Positions 1-10,012 are shown, numbered from the stretch's first letter. The stretch is 64,000 nucleotides of DNA from Anaerolineales bacterium (GCA_015075275.1 JABTUU010000001.1:1281216-1345215), one strand, 5' to 3'. Numbers and translations: made by a program. The notes: generated from the letters alone by a model not told the origin.

Positions 1-2
1 CC

Positions 3-179
3 CTGATATTTGTTTTCATTGTGGTCGTTGGCGGATGGTGGATGAGGCGGAAGAAATTTGAAATCCCCGTATTGACTCTCGATAAACCCTATGCTATCCC
101 GCTTCTAGCGGTGGAATATTTTTGGATTTATTTGTTCTTTCCGGCAAACATCAACCCCTTCATCTACTTCCAATTTTAA
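3..179 (+). CDS. MBOAT-family O-acyltransferase, C-terminal fragment
   Basis: This is an open frame entering from the left edge and ending in TAA at 177-179, leaving 58 residues. It has a hydrophobic start, a basic loop (MRRKKF) and a final membrane segment ending in NPFIYFQF, which resembles the C-terminus of MBOAT (AlgI-type) O-acyltransferases. These integral membrane proteins move acyl groups onto exported polysaccharides. The next gene encodes an SGNH hydrolase, the usual partner in such acetylation modules, which supports the call. Only the tail is visible, so the substrate cannot be judged. Confidence 0.55.
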   Translation: MIFVFIVVVGGWWMRRKKFEIPVLTLDKPYAIPLLAVEYFWIYLFFPANINPFIYFQF

Positions 180-190
180 GGAATTCTTCG

Positions 191-1300
191 ATGCCATTTA
201 ATCGTCAACGTTTTATCAAATATGCGCTTCAATTTGCAGGCTGGACGCTTCTCTTTTTTCTGCTGACCGAGACCTTTGTGCGCTTTGCGTTCGTTTCAAG
301 TCCGACGCTCTCGTCGAAAGTGAACGGAGGCGGAATGGAGATCTATGGCTTTGAAGGGTACGGGTTTATTTATTATCTTCCCAACCTAGAAATTGCCACC
401 CCGTTTTCGGGCAGCGAAAATATCGTCACGCTCGGCGACTCGTATACTCAGGCGCGGCACCTGTTGTATTGGAAAAATTACTCCTCCGTGGCGGAAAAAG
501 CCTTGCGCTCCCAAGGTTATATCAAAGACATCAGGAATTTCGGATATATGGCAACCGCCATCCCGTATCAGATCGGCATCGGCAAAAGCCTGATGGAGAC
601 ATATCATCCCAGGGTAGTGGTTATCGAACTTGCGTTGAATGATTTTATCAGCGACAGAGCCTTTGACAAGACTGCTCCCTTCTATTTCCAGATCGATGCT
701 GCAGGAAATCTCATATTAAAGTCGCTCCCCGAACAGGTGGATAATTATTTGAAACTTCCGGCGCGGCTCGAAAATAAGCCTGCATTTTCATTCTACAGCA
801 GGCTTTCAATAGAATCCTATTTGAAAACAGTTCGCGGTCAAAAGACTGGCAAGCCGGATGTGGAAACGGAGCAGAGATCAACAGACGAAATTAATTTGAA
901 CACGACGCAAAATCCGAACCCGAAAAAGAGTAAAGCCGCTCAGGATAAGATTCTCAGTCAGATTTTTGCTCTTATAGAAGACGCCTATGGCGAGACGCCG
1001 ATCGTCTTCATCTTCCGCCCGTCATTTTCAAAGAAAGATAATCAATTTTATTACGATAAGGATGCGAAGCGCATCATATCTCTGCTCAGTCAACACCCTA
1101 ATTGGCATACGATGTGTATTGCGGATCCATTCAATTCGTCGTTCCAAAACGGATATTCTCCCATCGGTTTTGGGAATACCGATCCCTTTTCAGGTCATTG
1201 GAATATCAATGGGCACAAGATCGTAGGGAATCTGCTGGCTGAGAATTTAATTAGCATGATGGAAAACCGACCAATAGCAGCCGCAGTATGCAATTTCTAA
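191..1300 (+). CDS. Membrane-anchored SGNH/GDSL hydrolase-like protein
   Basis: The 369-residue protein has one N-terminal membrane segment (about residues 11-30) and then an extracytoplasmic SGNH fold. Block I is TLGDSYTQ with candidate nucleophile Ser84. A later ALNDF supplies an Asn block, and DPFSGHWNINGH near 331-342 supplies the Asp/His block. Such proteins act as acyl esterases or acyltransferases on surface polysaccharides and commonly pair with MBOAT proteins, as here. The frame is open from 122, but that start lies inside the upstream gene. ATG 191, 11 bases after the upstream stop, begins a sensible signal anchor. Substrate unknown. Confidence 0.75.
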   Translation: MPFNRQRFIKYALQFAGWTLLFFLLTETFVRFAFVSSPTLSSKVNGGGMEIYGFEGYGFIYYLPNLEIATPFSGSENIVTLGDSYTQARHLLYWKNYSSVAEKALRSQGYIKDIRNFGYMATAIPYQIGIGKSLMETYHPRVVVIELALNDFISDRAFDKTAPFYFQIDAAGNLILKSLPEQVDNYLKLPARLENKPAFSFYSRLSIESYLKTVRGQKTGKPDVETEQRSTDEINLNTTQNPNPKKSKAAQDKILSQIFALIEDAYGETPIVFIFRPSFSKKDNQFYYDKDAKRIISLLSQHPNWHTMCIADPFNSSFQNGYSPIGFGNTDPFSGHWNINGHKIVGNLLAENLISMMENRPIAAAVCNF

Positions 1301-1337
1301 CGATCGCCAATTCTATTCTCAAGGAAAATATCTGTAT

Positions 1338-2492
1338 ATGAAAATCGCCCTGCTCGGCACGCGCGGCATCCCCGCCAGTTACAGCGGGTTTGAAACTTGC
1401 GTAGAACAACTCGGTCAGCGCCTTGCGGCGCGCGGTCACGAGGTAACGGTTTATTGCCGCAGTCACCACATTACATACTCCGAACCGGAATACAAGGGGA
1501 TGCGGTTGGTGAAACTCCCGACGCTTCCTAACAAATATCTGGATACGATCATCCATTCTTTCCTATCCTCGTTGCACGCCCTCTTTCAAGGATTCGATAT
1601 TGGGCTGTATTTCATTGCGGGGAACAGCCCGGTGACGTGGATTCCGCGTCTGGTTGGCACGCGCACGATCCTCAACGTGGACGGGCTGGATTGGCGGCGC
1701 GAGAAATGGCCCGCGTTGGCAAAGAAATATATCCAATTCGCGGAATACCTCGCTACGATCTTACCCACCGCTTATCTGACCGATTCGCGCCATGTGCAGC
1801 AGTATTATAAAGAACAATTCAAGAGCGAACCCGCTTACATCCCTTACGGTTCGGACGTGGACATTCTCCCGCCGGGCGAGACGCTGGCAAAGTTCGGATT
1901 AGAAGCCGGAAAATATGTCTTGTTCGTAGGCAGGTTGGTTCCAGAGAATTGCGCGCACCACCTTGTGGAAGCCTTTCGCAAAATGGAAACCGACCTGAAG
2001 TGCGTTATCGTCGGCGACGCGCCCTACGCGGAGGAATACAAAGCCAGCCTCAAAAAATTGGCTGACAACGATCCGCGCATTATCTTCACCGGTTACGTTT
2101 TCGGCGAAGGGTATCAAGAACTCGGCTCCAATGCCCGTGTATTTGTCGAATCTTCGGGGGTGGGCGGCACACATCCGGCGCTGGTCGAAGCGATGGCGTT
2201 CGGGAACTGCGTGATCGTACACGATACGCCGGAAAACCTCGAGACTATCGGCAAAGGCGAAGCGGGGTTTTCCTACGACGGACAAGCAGGCGCGGACAGT
2301 CTGCGCCAAATCCTGATAAAATTGTTGCACGATTCCCGCCTGATTCAGGAATACGGCGCGAAAGCGCAACAATTTGCCCGCCGCCACTATTCATGGGACG
2401 CAGTAACAGATGAATACGAACGTCTCTTCTACCACACCTTACGAAAGCCCCTTCCAGGGCGTCTCTCTCAAACGCCGGTTGATGCGCCATGA
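1338..2492 (+). CDS. Glycosyltransferase family 4 (DUF1972/WchF-like)
   Basis: A 384-residue GT-B enzyme. The N-terminus MKIALLGTRGIPASYSGFE is typical of the DUF1972 group of GT4 enzymes, which includes rhamnosyltransferases of capsule and O-chain synthesis. The C-terminal nucleotide-sugar domain has the GRLVPENCAHHLVEAF start and an acceptor/donor loop near HPALVEAMAFGNCVI, with the expected glutamate. It should be a cytoplasmic, membrane-associated enzyme transferring a sugar, possibly rhamnose given the adjacent dTDP-rhamnose genes, to a lipid-linked chain. Its stop overlaps the next start in ATGA, indicating translational coupling with rmlC. Confidence 0.85.
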   Translation: MKIALLGTRGIPASYSGFETCVEQLGQRLAARGHEVTVYCRSHHITYSEPEYKGMRLVKLPTLPNKYLDTIIHSFLSSLHALFQGFDIGLYFIAGNSPVTWIPRLVGTRTILNVDGLDWRREKWPALAKKYIQFAEYLATILPTAYLTDSRHVQQYYKEQFKSEPAYIPYGSDVDILPPGETLAKFGLEAGKYVLFVGRLVPENCAHHLVEAFRKMETDLKCVIVGDAPYAEEYKASLKKLADNDPRIIFTGYVFGEGYQELGSNARVFVESSGVGGTHPALVEAMAFGNCVIVHDTPENLETIGKGEAGFSYDGQAGADSLRQILIKLLHDSRLIQEYGAKAQQFARRHYSWDAVTDEYERLFYHTLRKPLPGRLSQTPVDAP

Positions 2493-3046
2493 ATGTTGAA
2501 ACTGCCTCGATTCCCGATGTTCTAATTTTGACTCCACGCATCTACGAAGATGCGCGCGGTTTTTTTATGGAAACCTATCAAGCGGACAAATTCGCCCAGA
2601 TCGGAATCAAAACGACGTTCGTTCAAGACAACTATTCCCGTTCGAGCAAGGGCGTCTTGCGCGGGCTGCACTATCAAATCCGCCAGCCGCAAGGCAAACT
2701 TGTGCAGGCTGTTCTAGGCGAAGTCTTCGATGTCGCAGTGGATCTGCGCCGCGCTTCGCCCACCTTTGGGCAGTGGGCGGGCGTTCATCTTTCCGCCGAA
2801 AATAAACGCCAAGTATGGGTTCCGCCGGGCTTTGCGCACGGCTATTATGTAATAAGCGATTGGGCTGAAATAACGTATAAAACAACGGATTATTACGCCC
2901 CCCAATGGGAGCGCACACTGCTCTGGAATGACCCATTGATCGGGATAGCCTGGCGCCTACCATACGACGTCCAGCCTCTGCTGTCTTCAAAAGATCAAGC
3001 CGGGTTGCCCTTATCTCAAGCCGAAGTATACGAGGAGCTTCTATGA
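2489..3046 (+). CDS. rfbC: dTDP-4-dehydrorhamnose 3,5-epimerase
   Basis: The 185-residue length is normal for RmlC. Visible family signatures are DARGFFMETYQADKFAQIG, VQDNYSRSSKGVLRGLHYQ (with the catalytic His of RGLHYQ), DVAVDLRRASPTFGQW and WVPPGFAHGY. It catalyses the double epimerisation of dTDP-4-keto-6-deoxyglucose, the third step to dTDP-L-rhamnose, in a cupin-fold dimer. The start ATG overlaps the upstream GT4 stop and its own stop overlaps the rmlB start (both ATGA), so the operon is tightly coupled. Confidence 0.95.
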   Translation: MNVETASIPDVLILTPRIYEDARGFFMETYQADKFAQIGIKTTFVQDNYSRSSKGVLRGLHYQIRQPQGKLVQAVLGEVFDVAVDLRRASPTFGQWAGVHLSAENKRQVWVPPGFAHGYYVISDWAEITYKTTDYYAPQWERTLLWNDPLIGIAWRLPYDVQPLLSSKDQAGLPLSQAEVYEELL

Positions 3047-4122
3047 AAAATATGCTGATCACCGGCGGCGCCGGCTTCATCGGCGCCAACTTCACGCGCT
3101 ATATTCTACAAAACGACCCTCAAGCGCGGATCGTCAATCTCGACCTGCTCACATACGCGGGCAGCCTCGAAAACCTGCGCGACCTCCCGGACGAATCGCG
3201 TTACACCTTCGTACATGGAGATATCTGCGATCGCGAACTGATCGGACGCTTGATCAACGACCACGCAATTAATATCATCGTCCACTTCGCCGCCGAGACG
3301 CACGTAGACCGCTCCATCTTCGGACCCTCGGCATTTGTCCAAACGAACGTGATCGGCGCGTTCACTCTGTTGGATGCCGCTCGAAAAGCATGGTTGGAAG
3401 ATAAAGTCGTCCCCGTCGAACAAGCGCGTTTCCATCATATTTCGACAGACGAAGTCTTCGGCTCGTTGCAACCCGAGGATCCGCCGTTTTCAGAGACCAC
3501 GCCCTATGCGCCGCGTTCGCCCTACGCCGCTTCAAAAGCCTCGTCAGATCATCTGGCGCTTGCTTATCATCATACCTACGGCTTACCCGTCACAATTACA
3601 AATTGTTCCAATAATTACGGACCGTATCAATTCCCTGAAAAACTTATCCCGTTGATGATCGCCAACGCGCTCGAACGCAAACCCCTGCCCGTCTACGGAG
3701 ACGGGCAACAAATCCGCGACTGGCTGCATGTGGAAGATCACTGCGAAGCGATATACCGCGTCTTGCAAAACGGCAGGCTCGGCGAGACCTATCTGGTAGG
3801 CGGCGATAACCAAACGCGCAATCTCGACCTCGTACAGACATTATGCGCTATCATGGACGAAGTCCGCCCCGGCGCACCGCACACAGACCTCATTCGTTTT
3901 GTCCCCGACCGCCCCGGCCATGACCGGCGCTACGCTATTGACGCTTCTAAGATTCACGCGGAACTGGGCTGGGCGCCGCGCCACAATCTACGCGACGGAT
4001 TGCGTCAAACCGTCCAATGGTACCTCGACCATCCGCAATGGATCGAAGCGATTCGCGATCAAGGGGGCTATCAAGATTGGATCAAACGCAATTACGCTCA
4101 ACGCACAGAGGAGCGCTCGTGA
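3043..4122 (+). CDS. rfbB: dTDP-glucose 4,6-dehydratase
   Basis: A 359-residue extended short-chain dehydrogenase/reductase. The N-terminal Rossmann motif is ITGGAGFIGANF, the catalytic YAASK (Tyr-x3-Lys) follows the HISTDEVFGSL segment, and NCSNNYGPYQFPEKLIPLMI and PVYGDGQQIRDWLHVEDHC are characteristic of RmlB. It converts dTDP-glucose to dTDP-4-keto-6-deoxyglucose using bound NAD+, the second step of rhamnose activation. It overlaps rmlC upstream by ATGA and rmlA downstream by GTGA. Confidence 0.96.
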   Translation: MKNMLITGGAGFIGANFTRYILQNDPQARIVNLDLLTYAGSLENLRDLPDESRYTFVHGDICDRELIGRLINDHAINIIVHFAAETHVDRSIFGPSAFVQTNVIGAFTLLDAARKAWLEDKVVPVEQARFHHISTDEVFGSLQPEDPPFSETTPYAPRSPYAASKASSDHLALAYHHTYGLPVTITNCSNNYGPYQFPEKLIPLMIANALERKPLPVYGDGQQIRDWLHVEDHCEAIYRVLQNGRLGETYLVGGDNQTRNLDLVQTLCAIMDEVRPGAPHTDLIRFVPDRPGHDRRYAIDASKIHAELGWAPRHNLRDGLRQTVQWYLDHPQWIEAIRDQGGYQDWIKRNYAQRTEERS

Positions 4123-4988
4123 AAGGTCTCATTCTAGCCGGTGGACGCGGCACGCGTCTATCTCCATTAACAAACGTCATCTCCAAGCAGCTTCTACCGG
4201 TATACAACAAACCTATGGTGTATTACCCGCTCAGCCTACTGATGCTGGCGGGCATTCGAGAGATTCTGGTGATCAGCACGCCGGAAGATTTGCCGAACTT
4301 CAAGCGTCTTTTAGGCGATGGATCGCAATGGGGAATTCATTTCGAATATGCCGAACAAGACCAACCGCGCGGTCTTGCCGATGCGTTCATTCTGGGACGC
4401 GACTTCGTCGCCGGGCAGCCCGCCTGTTTGATCTTGGGCGACAACATCTTCTTCGGCGACAACCTGCCGAATAAATTGCGCGCCGGCGCAGCGGTCCGCG
4501 ATGGCGCGCTGGTCTTCGCTTACCCGGTTCACGACCCTGAACGCTACGGCGTAATTGAATTCGACTCGAACGGCCGCGCCATCAGCATCGAAGAAAAGCC
4601 GAAAGCGCCGCGCTCGAACTACGCTGTTCCCGGACTCTATTTCTACGATGAAAAAGTTTGCGACTATGCAGCGGCGCTAGAGCCTTCGCCGCGCGGCGAG
4701 ATCGAGATCACCGATCTCAATCGCGTCTACCTTGCCGCAGGAACTCTACAAGTCGAGACCTTGGGGCGCGGCTTCGCCTGGCTCGACGCCGGCACGCACG
4801 ACACCCTACTGCAGGCTTCAAACTTCGTCCAAACCATCGAGCAACGCCAAGGGCTTCTAGTCGGTTCGCCGGAAGAAGCCGCCTATCGAAGCGGCTTTAT
4901 CACCGCCAGTCAACTCCACCGGCTGGTTGATCTGGTCAAAGCCAGCAGCTACGCTTCTTATCTTTCACGGATCGTAGAAGAAACCTAG
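4119..4988 (+). CDS. rfbA: Glucose-1-phosphate thymidylyltransferase
   Basis: A 289-residue nucleotidyltransferase with MKGLILAGGRGTRLSPLT (the GGxGTRL nucleotide-binding loop), SKQLLPVYNKPMVYYPLS and LGDNIFFGD. It makes dTDP-glucose from dTTP and glucose-1-phosphate, the first step of the rhamnose pathway. The frame is open further upstream to 4017, but the conserved N-terminus begins at GTG 4119, which overlaps the rmlB stop as GTGA and follows a GAGGAG ribosome site. Length fits the classic RmlA family. Confidence 0.95.
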   Translation: MKGLILAGGRGTRLSPLTNVISKQLLPVYNKPMVYYPLSLLMLAGIREILVISTPEDLPNFKRLLGDGSQWGIHFEYAEQDQPRGLADAFILGRDFVAGQPACLILGDNIFFGDNLPNKLRAGAAVRDGALVFAYPVHDPERYGVIEFDSNGRAISIEEKPKAPRSNYAVPGLYFYDEKVCDYAAALEPSPRGEIEITDLNRVYLAAGTLQVETLGRGFAWLDAGTHDTLLQASNFVQTIEQRQGLLVGSPEEAAYRSGFITASQLHRLVDLVKASSYASYLSRIVEET

Positions 4989-4989
4989 A

Positions 4990-5862
4990 ATGCGCATCCT
5001 TCTTCTGGGAAAACGCGGTCAACTTGGTTGGGAGTTACAGCGAACGCTGCCTTACCTGGGAGAAGTCGTCGCATTAAGCCGCGCTGAAGCGGATCTCGCT
5101 CAGACCGATTCGCTTCGAGATGTTTTAAACGGATTGGCTTGGGACGCATTAGTGAACGCTGCGGCATATACCGCAGTGGATCGTGCAGAAACCGAAGCGG
5201 ACATGGCGCGCCAAGTGAATAGCGACGCGCCCCGCATCATGGCGGAAGAAGCAAAAAAGCGCAACGCGTTCTTCCTCCACTTCTCGACCGATTACGTTTT
5301 CGACGGCTTAAAATCGGAGCCTTATTGCGAGACGGACACGCCTAACCCAAGCGGAATTTATGCGCGCACAAAACTGGAAGGCGAACGCGCCATCCAAAAC
5401 ATTGGCGGTTTAAATTTCACTTTTCGCACAAGCTGGGTCTATAGTATGACGCACAAAGATAATTTCGTCGCTAAAGTGATACAATGGGCGAGCCGCCAAA
5501 ATGAATTGCGCGCAGTAACCGATCAAACAGCATGCCCAACGTGGGCGCGCGCGCTCGCAGAATTAACATCGTTGGCGCTGTTTCGTATAATGCAAATGGG
5601 CGGCAGGTGGGCGTCGGAGCATTGCGGCGTGTACCATGTAGCATCCGCTGATTTCGTCAACCGCTATGAATTAACGCGTTACATCGTCCAACACTTGGAC
5701 CTACCCGTTGCCGTAAAACCCGCCTTGACGCAAGAATTCCCATCCCCCGTCAGCCGTCCGGCATTTTCCGCCTTATCTTCAACGCGCTTTGCTCAGACTT
5801 TTAATCTCCGTATTCCAGGCTGGCGCGAAATGCTAGATTCGGCTTTAGACGCTTCGCCATGA
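4990..5862 (+). CDS. rfbD: dTDP-4-dehydrorhamnose reductase
   Basis: A 290-residue reductase of the RmlD/SDR type: MRILLLGKRGQLGWELQRTL (GxxGQLG cofactor loop), VNAAAYTAVDRAE, HFSTDYVFDG, and YARTKLEGE with the Tyr-x3-Lys pair. It performs the last NAD(P)H-dependent step to dTDP-L-rhamnose. It starts one base after the rmlA stop and ends four bases into the next gene (ATGA), so all four rml genes are co-transcribed in the order C-B-A-D between a glycosyltransferase and an initiating sugar transferase. Confidence 0.94.
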   Translation: MRILLLGKRGQLGWELQRTLPYLGEVVALSRAEADLAQTDSLRDVLNGLAWDALVNAAAYTAVDRAETEADMARQVNSDAPRIMAEEAKKRNAFFLHFSTDYVFDGLKSEPYCETDTPNPSGIYARTKLEGERAIQNIGGLNFTFRTSWVYSMTHKDNFVAKVIQWASRQNELRAVTDQTACPTWARALAELTSLALFRIMQMGGRWASEHCGVYHVASADFVNRYELTRYIVQHLDLPVAVKPALTQEFPSPVSRPAFSALSSTRFAQTFNLRIPGWREMLDSALDASP

Positions 5863-7277
5863 TCCGCCGCTTCTCGATCAACTACGCGATCATTTCCATA
5901 ATTATGGACGCGATTGTTATCGCATTCATCTTATGGCTGGTCGCCTATGTTCGTCCGAATATAGATAATTTCGTAAGCATTCCATTTATCAAAGACGTCC
6001 ATAAGCGGGTCGCTTTGCCGCCTATTCTCTATGCGGTTTTTCCTATCGTTTGGATCCTCATCATGCATTTCTTCTCGGTTTACGATGGACGAAAGAATTT
6101 GCGCATTGTGGAAGAATTCACCAGTCTTACAGTGTCGGGCTTTCTTGCGGGAATCTCTTTCGCAGGCATACTCTATTTCTCCTACCGCGATGTTTCGCGT
6201 TTTTTATTTCTTGTATTTATGCTTCTCTCCTATCTAGCCTTGTTCCTCTGGCGTATCCCAGCGCGTCAATGGTATCAACGACGGAATCAAAAGCTAGGAC
6301 GCATCCGTCGGACGCTCATTGTAGGCGCCGGAATCGTCGGCAGGGAGATGGAAGCGCGGATAAAAAAATATCCGCGTCAGATCGAACTGGTCGGCTTTTT
6401 AGACGACGACGAAAAGAAACGGCAAAATCATACGGATATCCTAGGGTCGCTCGACTCCGCTCGCGCTATCGTCCATGAACGTCATGTTGACGATGTCATC
6501 ATTTCGCTGCCATTGCGCGCTCACGCTCGCGCAAGTCAATTAATGGAAGAATTATTCGACCTGCCTGTACGGGTTCAAATCATTCCCGATTATTTTCAAT
6601 GGACGTTGCACCATGCGGCTGTGGAAGATTTTGCCGGCATCCCGCTTATGGATGTGCGCGCCCCTGCGTTGACGGAGAATCAGCGTCTAATAAAACGCGT
6701 CTTCGATATTTTCACGACATCCCTCATTCTGATTCCCGCTTTACCAATCATGAGTCTGATCGCCTTGGCGATCTGGCTAGACGACGGCTCCCCCGTTCTC
6801 TTCAACCAGAAACGCATTGGAGAAAACGGACGGATATTCATGGTTTATAAATTTCGCACTATGGTTAAGAATGCGGAGCAAATGCGCCATTTAGTAGAGC
6901 AGGCTGACGAACAAGGTCGCCTCATTCACAAACATCGCAACGATCCGCGCATTACCCGCGTCGGTTATTTTCTACGCAGATGGAGTTTGGATGAATTTCC
7001 ACAATTCTTCAATGTCTTTCGCGGCTCCATGAGTCTGGTCGGCCCCCGCCCGGAGCTTCCTCATCTTGTCGAGAAATATAAACCTTGGCAGCGCAAACGC
7101 TTCGCCGTGCCGCAAGGCATCACCGGCTGGTGGCAGATTCACGGTCGGAGCGATAAGCCTATGCATTTACACACCGACGAAGATTTATATTACATTCAAA
7201 ATTACTCCATCTGGTTGGATATTAAAATCCTGATCGCAACATTCTGGATCGTGTTGCGAGGCAAAGGCGCATATTAA
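5859..7277 (+). CDS. Polyprenyl-phosphate sugar-1-phosphate transferase (WcaJ-like)
   Basis: A 472-residue membrane protein of the exopolysaccharide polyprenyl glycosylphosphotransferase family. About four N-terminal membrane segments are followed by a CoA-binding-like Rossmann domain (TLIVGAGIVGREME). The C-terminal bacterial sugar transferase domain begins near residue 270 with KRVFDIFTTSLILIP and contains NQKRIGENGRIFMVYKFRTM, RRWSLDEFPQFFNV and GSMSLVGPRPELP. It starts glycan assembly by moving a hexose-1-phosphate to undecaprenyl phosphate. It is translationally coupled to rmlD. A second, separate member of this family lies at 37.4 kb. Confidence 0.92.
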   Translation: MIRRFSINYAIISIIMDAIVIAFILWLVAYVRPNIDNFVSIPFIKDVHKRVALPPILYAVFPIVWILIMHFFSVYDGRKNLRIVEEFTSLTVSGFLAGISFAGILYFSYRDVSRFLFLVFMLLSYLALFLWRIPARQWYQRRNQKLGRIRRTLIVGAGIVGREMEARIKKYPRQIELVGFLDDDEKKRQNHTDILGSLDSARAIVHERHVDDVIISLPLRAHARASQLMEELFDLPVRVQIIPDYFQWTLHHAAVEDFAGIPLMDVRAPALTENQRLIKRVFDIFTTSLILIPALPIMSLIALAIWLDDGSPVLFNQKRIGENGRIFMVYKFRTMVKNAEQMRHLVEQADEQGRLIHKHRNDPRITRVGYFLRRWSLDEFPQFFNVFRGSMSLVGPRPELPHLVEKYKPWQRKRFAVPQGITGWWQIHGRSDKPMHLHTDEDLYYIQNYSIWLDIKILIATFWIVLRGKGAY

Positions 7278-7300
7278 CTAACGCGCCGTAGGAAATAAAA

Positions 7301-10012
7301 ATGACAGTTTTCTTTCGACGAAGCGTTGCGCTTCTTTTCCTGCTTATCGCTATAGAGGCGGGCAGCGGATTGTTGTCCGAATTGCTTCTTTTCACAAAAC
7401 GATTCTCCGCTGGGTATCTTTCAACAAGCGTTTTCACGATCTTAGCGTTCTCTCTCATATTTGCCGCAGCAGGGATTTCGGCGTGGCGCGCTTGGAAGAG
7501 TCTTAACTTCGCCAAACAAGTTTGGGAGGTTTTACTTTCATCGCCGCAACGTGTTTCATTGCTTCTCTGGGTATTTGGCGCGGTTTTCATGCTCTCTGCT
7601 ACAGCGCTCTTAAATCCTGGTTACCGCTTCGGCGCTTGGCGCGAATCACTGGAAAGAGCAACGCCCCTGCTTGGGCTATGCGCATTGATCGGCGTTCAAG
7701 CCATCTTTTTCTTGCTATTAAATCGTGCGCGAAATAATCATGGACCCCAGCTCTCGATTCAAAAAAGCGCCTTATTTGCTAGCGGACTATTTTTTCTACT
7801 ATTGCTATCCATTTTCATCTGGATAGGTTGGACAAAAATCGGCGTTATCCCACGCGGACGTGTCTCATGGTACTCTATCGGAATCCCGCTGTTACCGGGG
7901 CAAGTCTGGCTCACAGGTTGGTTGACTATTATATTATCCGCTTGTTGGGCGTTTACAAGGCGGCGTCTGCCAGTTCGTACAAACGTCAGTCATCGTCTAT
8001 GGCGCGCAGACCTACTCATCGGGCTAGCGCTCTGGCTTCTAACCGCTATATTATGGTCTTCCGTCCCCTTGCCTCGTAGTTTTTTCTTCCCCGGTCCATA
8101 TGCCCCCGACAACATAATCTATCCTTACGCCGATTCGGCTGTTTGGGACACGGGAGCGCAATTCGCGCTTATCGGTCAGGGCTTCAGCAATAGCAATGCA
8201 TTTCAAGATCACTCGGGGTACATGGGCATACTCGCGTTCTTTCACCTGCTAATCGGCGATAATTACGTTCGTATATCCGCCCTCCAAGCCGGGTTGCTGG
8301 CAATCTTTCCCGCCCTCATGTACTGGCTCGGCAAGTCGCTCCACAGCCGCCCTGCCGGACTCTTCGTCGCTGGCTTAACTATTCTTCATGAGTTGAACGC
8401 CTTCGCCGCCAGCAATATGATCGATCTATCGCATGCGCGTTTTCTGCTCACAGAATATCCAACGCGAGTAGGGTTGGCGATAGTAGCCCTGCTCCTCTTT
8501 CGCTGGCTGCGCGCCCCTCAAAAGGGAGAATCCTACGCCCTTCCAATCGGCGGGTTGCTCGCATTAATGATCTTACTCCGGTTTAACTCATTAATGTTTC
8601 CAATAGCGGCAATTGCCGGCATTCTGCTTATCTATGGGACTCGCTGGAAACAAGGTCTCCGCGTATCCCTAACGATCGTCGCCTCATTAATCCTCGTTCT
8701 TTCTCCTTGGATGTGGCGCAGTTGGATTCTATCCGGAAATCCTTTCTTCTTCGCTGAAAAAACAATGCGGATATTTAGCGACACCTACCGCTTCCAGCCT
8801 TTCACAACTCCTACTCCAACTCCAGCCCCTTCGTCGCAAGAATCTCACCAGTCGCATCAACTCGCCTTCAACGCGCCGCTCATACGCTCTAAAGGCTCTG
8901 CAAACGCAACGCCCTCTTATCCTTCGGCGGCGTCTAAAACTGAAAGTAACCCTAGCCCCTCATACAACATTATATTAAGCCACTTCTCTCATAATGTAGT
9001 CGCCAGCGCACTCGTCCTACCGACCAACCTTCTCTTTCACGATACTCAACGAACTATCTATGAGGCGCACCCATATTGGGGGAAAAGCGACGGCGTCTGG
9101 CAAGGCGCCCTCACCCTGCAAGAAGCGCTTCTTCTCATTGTCAACCTGCTGCTGATCTCCATCGGGTTAGGCGCCTCATGGCACAGATGGCGGCTTGCAG
9201 GATTCGTCTCATTAGGCGTCTATCTCATTTATATTGCATCGCTCGCCATAGCGCGCACTTCCGGCGGACGTTATATCGTTCCCATAGACTGGATTCCACT
9301 ATTCTATTGGGGCGTTGGAATAACGCAAGCGGCGCTTTGGGGAATGACCCTCTTGGGCGTCAACGCCCATCAACCGCGCAAACCGATCGCGCCCACTGCG
9401 CTGTCGTACAAACACGGCTGGCTGCTGCTCATGCCATTTCTACTCTTTACTAGCGCAATGACCATAACAGATCGAGCGCTCCCCGAACGCTACTCTGAAT
9501 TGAAGAAGCGCGAGGTAATCGCAATGATCGAAGAAAATCAAGCGCTTCAAAAAATAGATATCTCAGTAGAAGCATTAAATGCATTCATTGAATCAAAAGG
9601 CGCATTAGCATATCTTGGCAGAGGACTCTATCCGCGTTATTATCACATCGGAAAAGGAGAAAGCTCCAGCGGAATAGACGCCTACGAAATCGAAGAATAT
9701 CCACGACTGGCTTTTACATTCATAGGTCAATTTAATACGAAAGATGTTGTGTTGCCGTGGGTAACCCAAAGTTCCGTGGAACTACATGGCATAAAATTCC
9801 CGAACGCTTCCGACGTAATCGTCCTCGGATGTTCGCGATCTTCACGCGAAAAACAATATAAGAATAAATATAAAAACGTCATTGACGCGTTAATGGTTAT
9901 AATTGTTGGAGACGACCCTGAGATTCTTATGCGCAATCCCACTGCGCCGCTGAAGTGTCCAATCCCTGAACCTGTCTGTAAGAACAATCAAAATTGCCGG
10001 CAACCGCCATGA
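7301..10012 (+). CDS. Large polytopic membrane protein, GT-C-like, unknown function
   Basis: A 903-residue protein with roughly 16-18 hydrophobic membrane segments, broken near residue 505 by a low-complexity loop (TPTPTPAPSS, then SHQSHQ), and a soluble tail of about 200 residues. The layout and a segment after membrane helix 7 (GPYAPDNIIYPYADSAVWDTGAQF, split here as GPYAPDNIIY and DSAVWDTGAQF) recall lipid-linked-sugar GT-C transferases, but I see no decisive motif. GTAGGAAA precedes ATG 7301, and the gap from the sugar transferase is only 23 bases, so it probably belongs to the exopolysaccharide operon. A role in polymer modification is inference. Confidence 0.6.
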   Translation: MTVFFRRSVALLFLLIAIEAGSGLLSELLLFTKRFSAGYLSTSVFTILAFSLIFAAAGISAWRAWKSLNFAKQVWEVLLSSPQRVSLLLWVFGAVFMLSATALLNPGYRFGAWRESLERATPLLGLCALIGVQAIFFLLLNRARNNHGPQLSIQKSALFASGLFFLLLLSIFIWIGWTKIGVIPRGRVSWYSIGIPLLPGQVWLTGWLTIILSACWAFTRRRLPVRTNVSHRLWRADLLIGLALWLLTAILWSSVPLPRSFFFPGPYAPDNIIYPYADSAVWDTGAQFALIGQGFSNSNAFQDHSGYMGILAFFHLLIGDNYVRISALQAGLLAIFPALMYWLGKSLHSRPAGLFVAGLTILHELNAFAASNMIDLSHARFLLTEYPTRVGLAIVALLLFRWLRAPQKGESYALPIGGLLALMILLRFNSLMFPIAAIAGILLIYGTRWKQGLRVSLTIVASLILVLSPWMWRSWILSGNPFFFAEKTMRIFSDTYRFQPFTTPTPTPAPSSQESHQSHQLAFNAPLIRSKGSANATPSYPSAASKTESNPSPSYNIILSHFSHNVVASALVLPTNLLFHDTQRTIYEAHPYWGKSDGVWQGALTLQEALLLIVNLLLISIGLGASWHRWRLAGFVSLGVYLIYIASLAIARTSGGRYIVPIDWIPLFYWGVGITQAALWGMTLLGVNAHQPRKPIAPTALSYKHGWLLLMPFLLFTSAMTITDRALPERYSELKKREVIAMIEENQALQKIDISVEALNAFIESKGALAYLGRGLYPRYYHIGKGESSSGIDAYEIEEYPRLAFTFIGQFNTKDVVLPWVTQSSVELHGIKFPNASDVIVLGCSRSSREKQYKNKYKNVIDALMVIIVGDDPEILMRNPTAPLKCPIPEPVCKNNQNCRQPP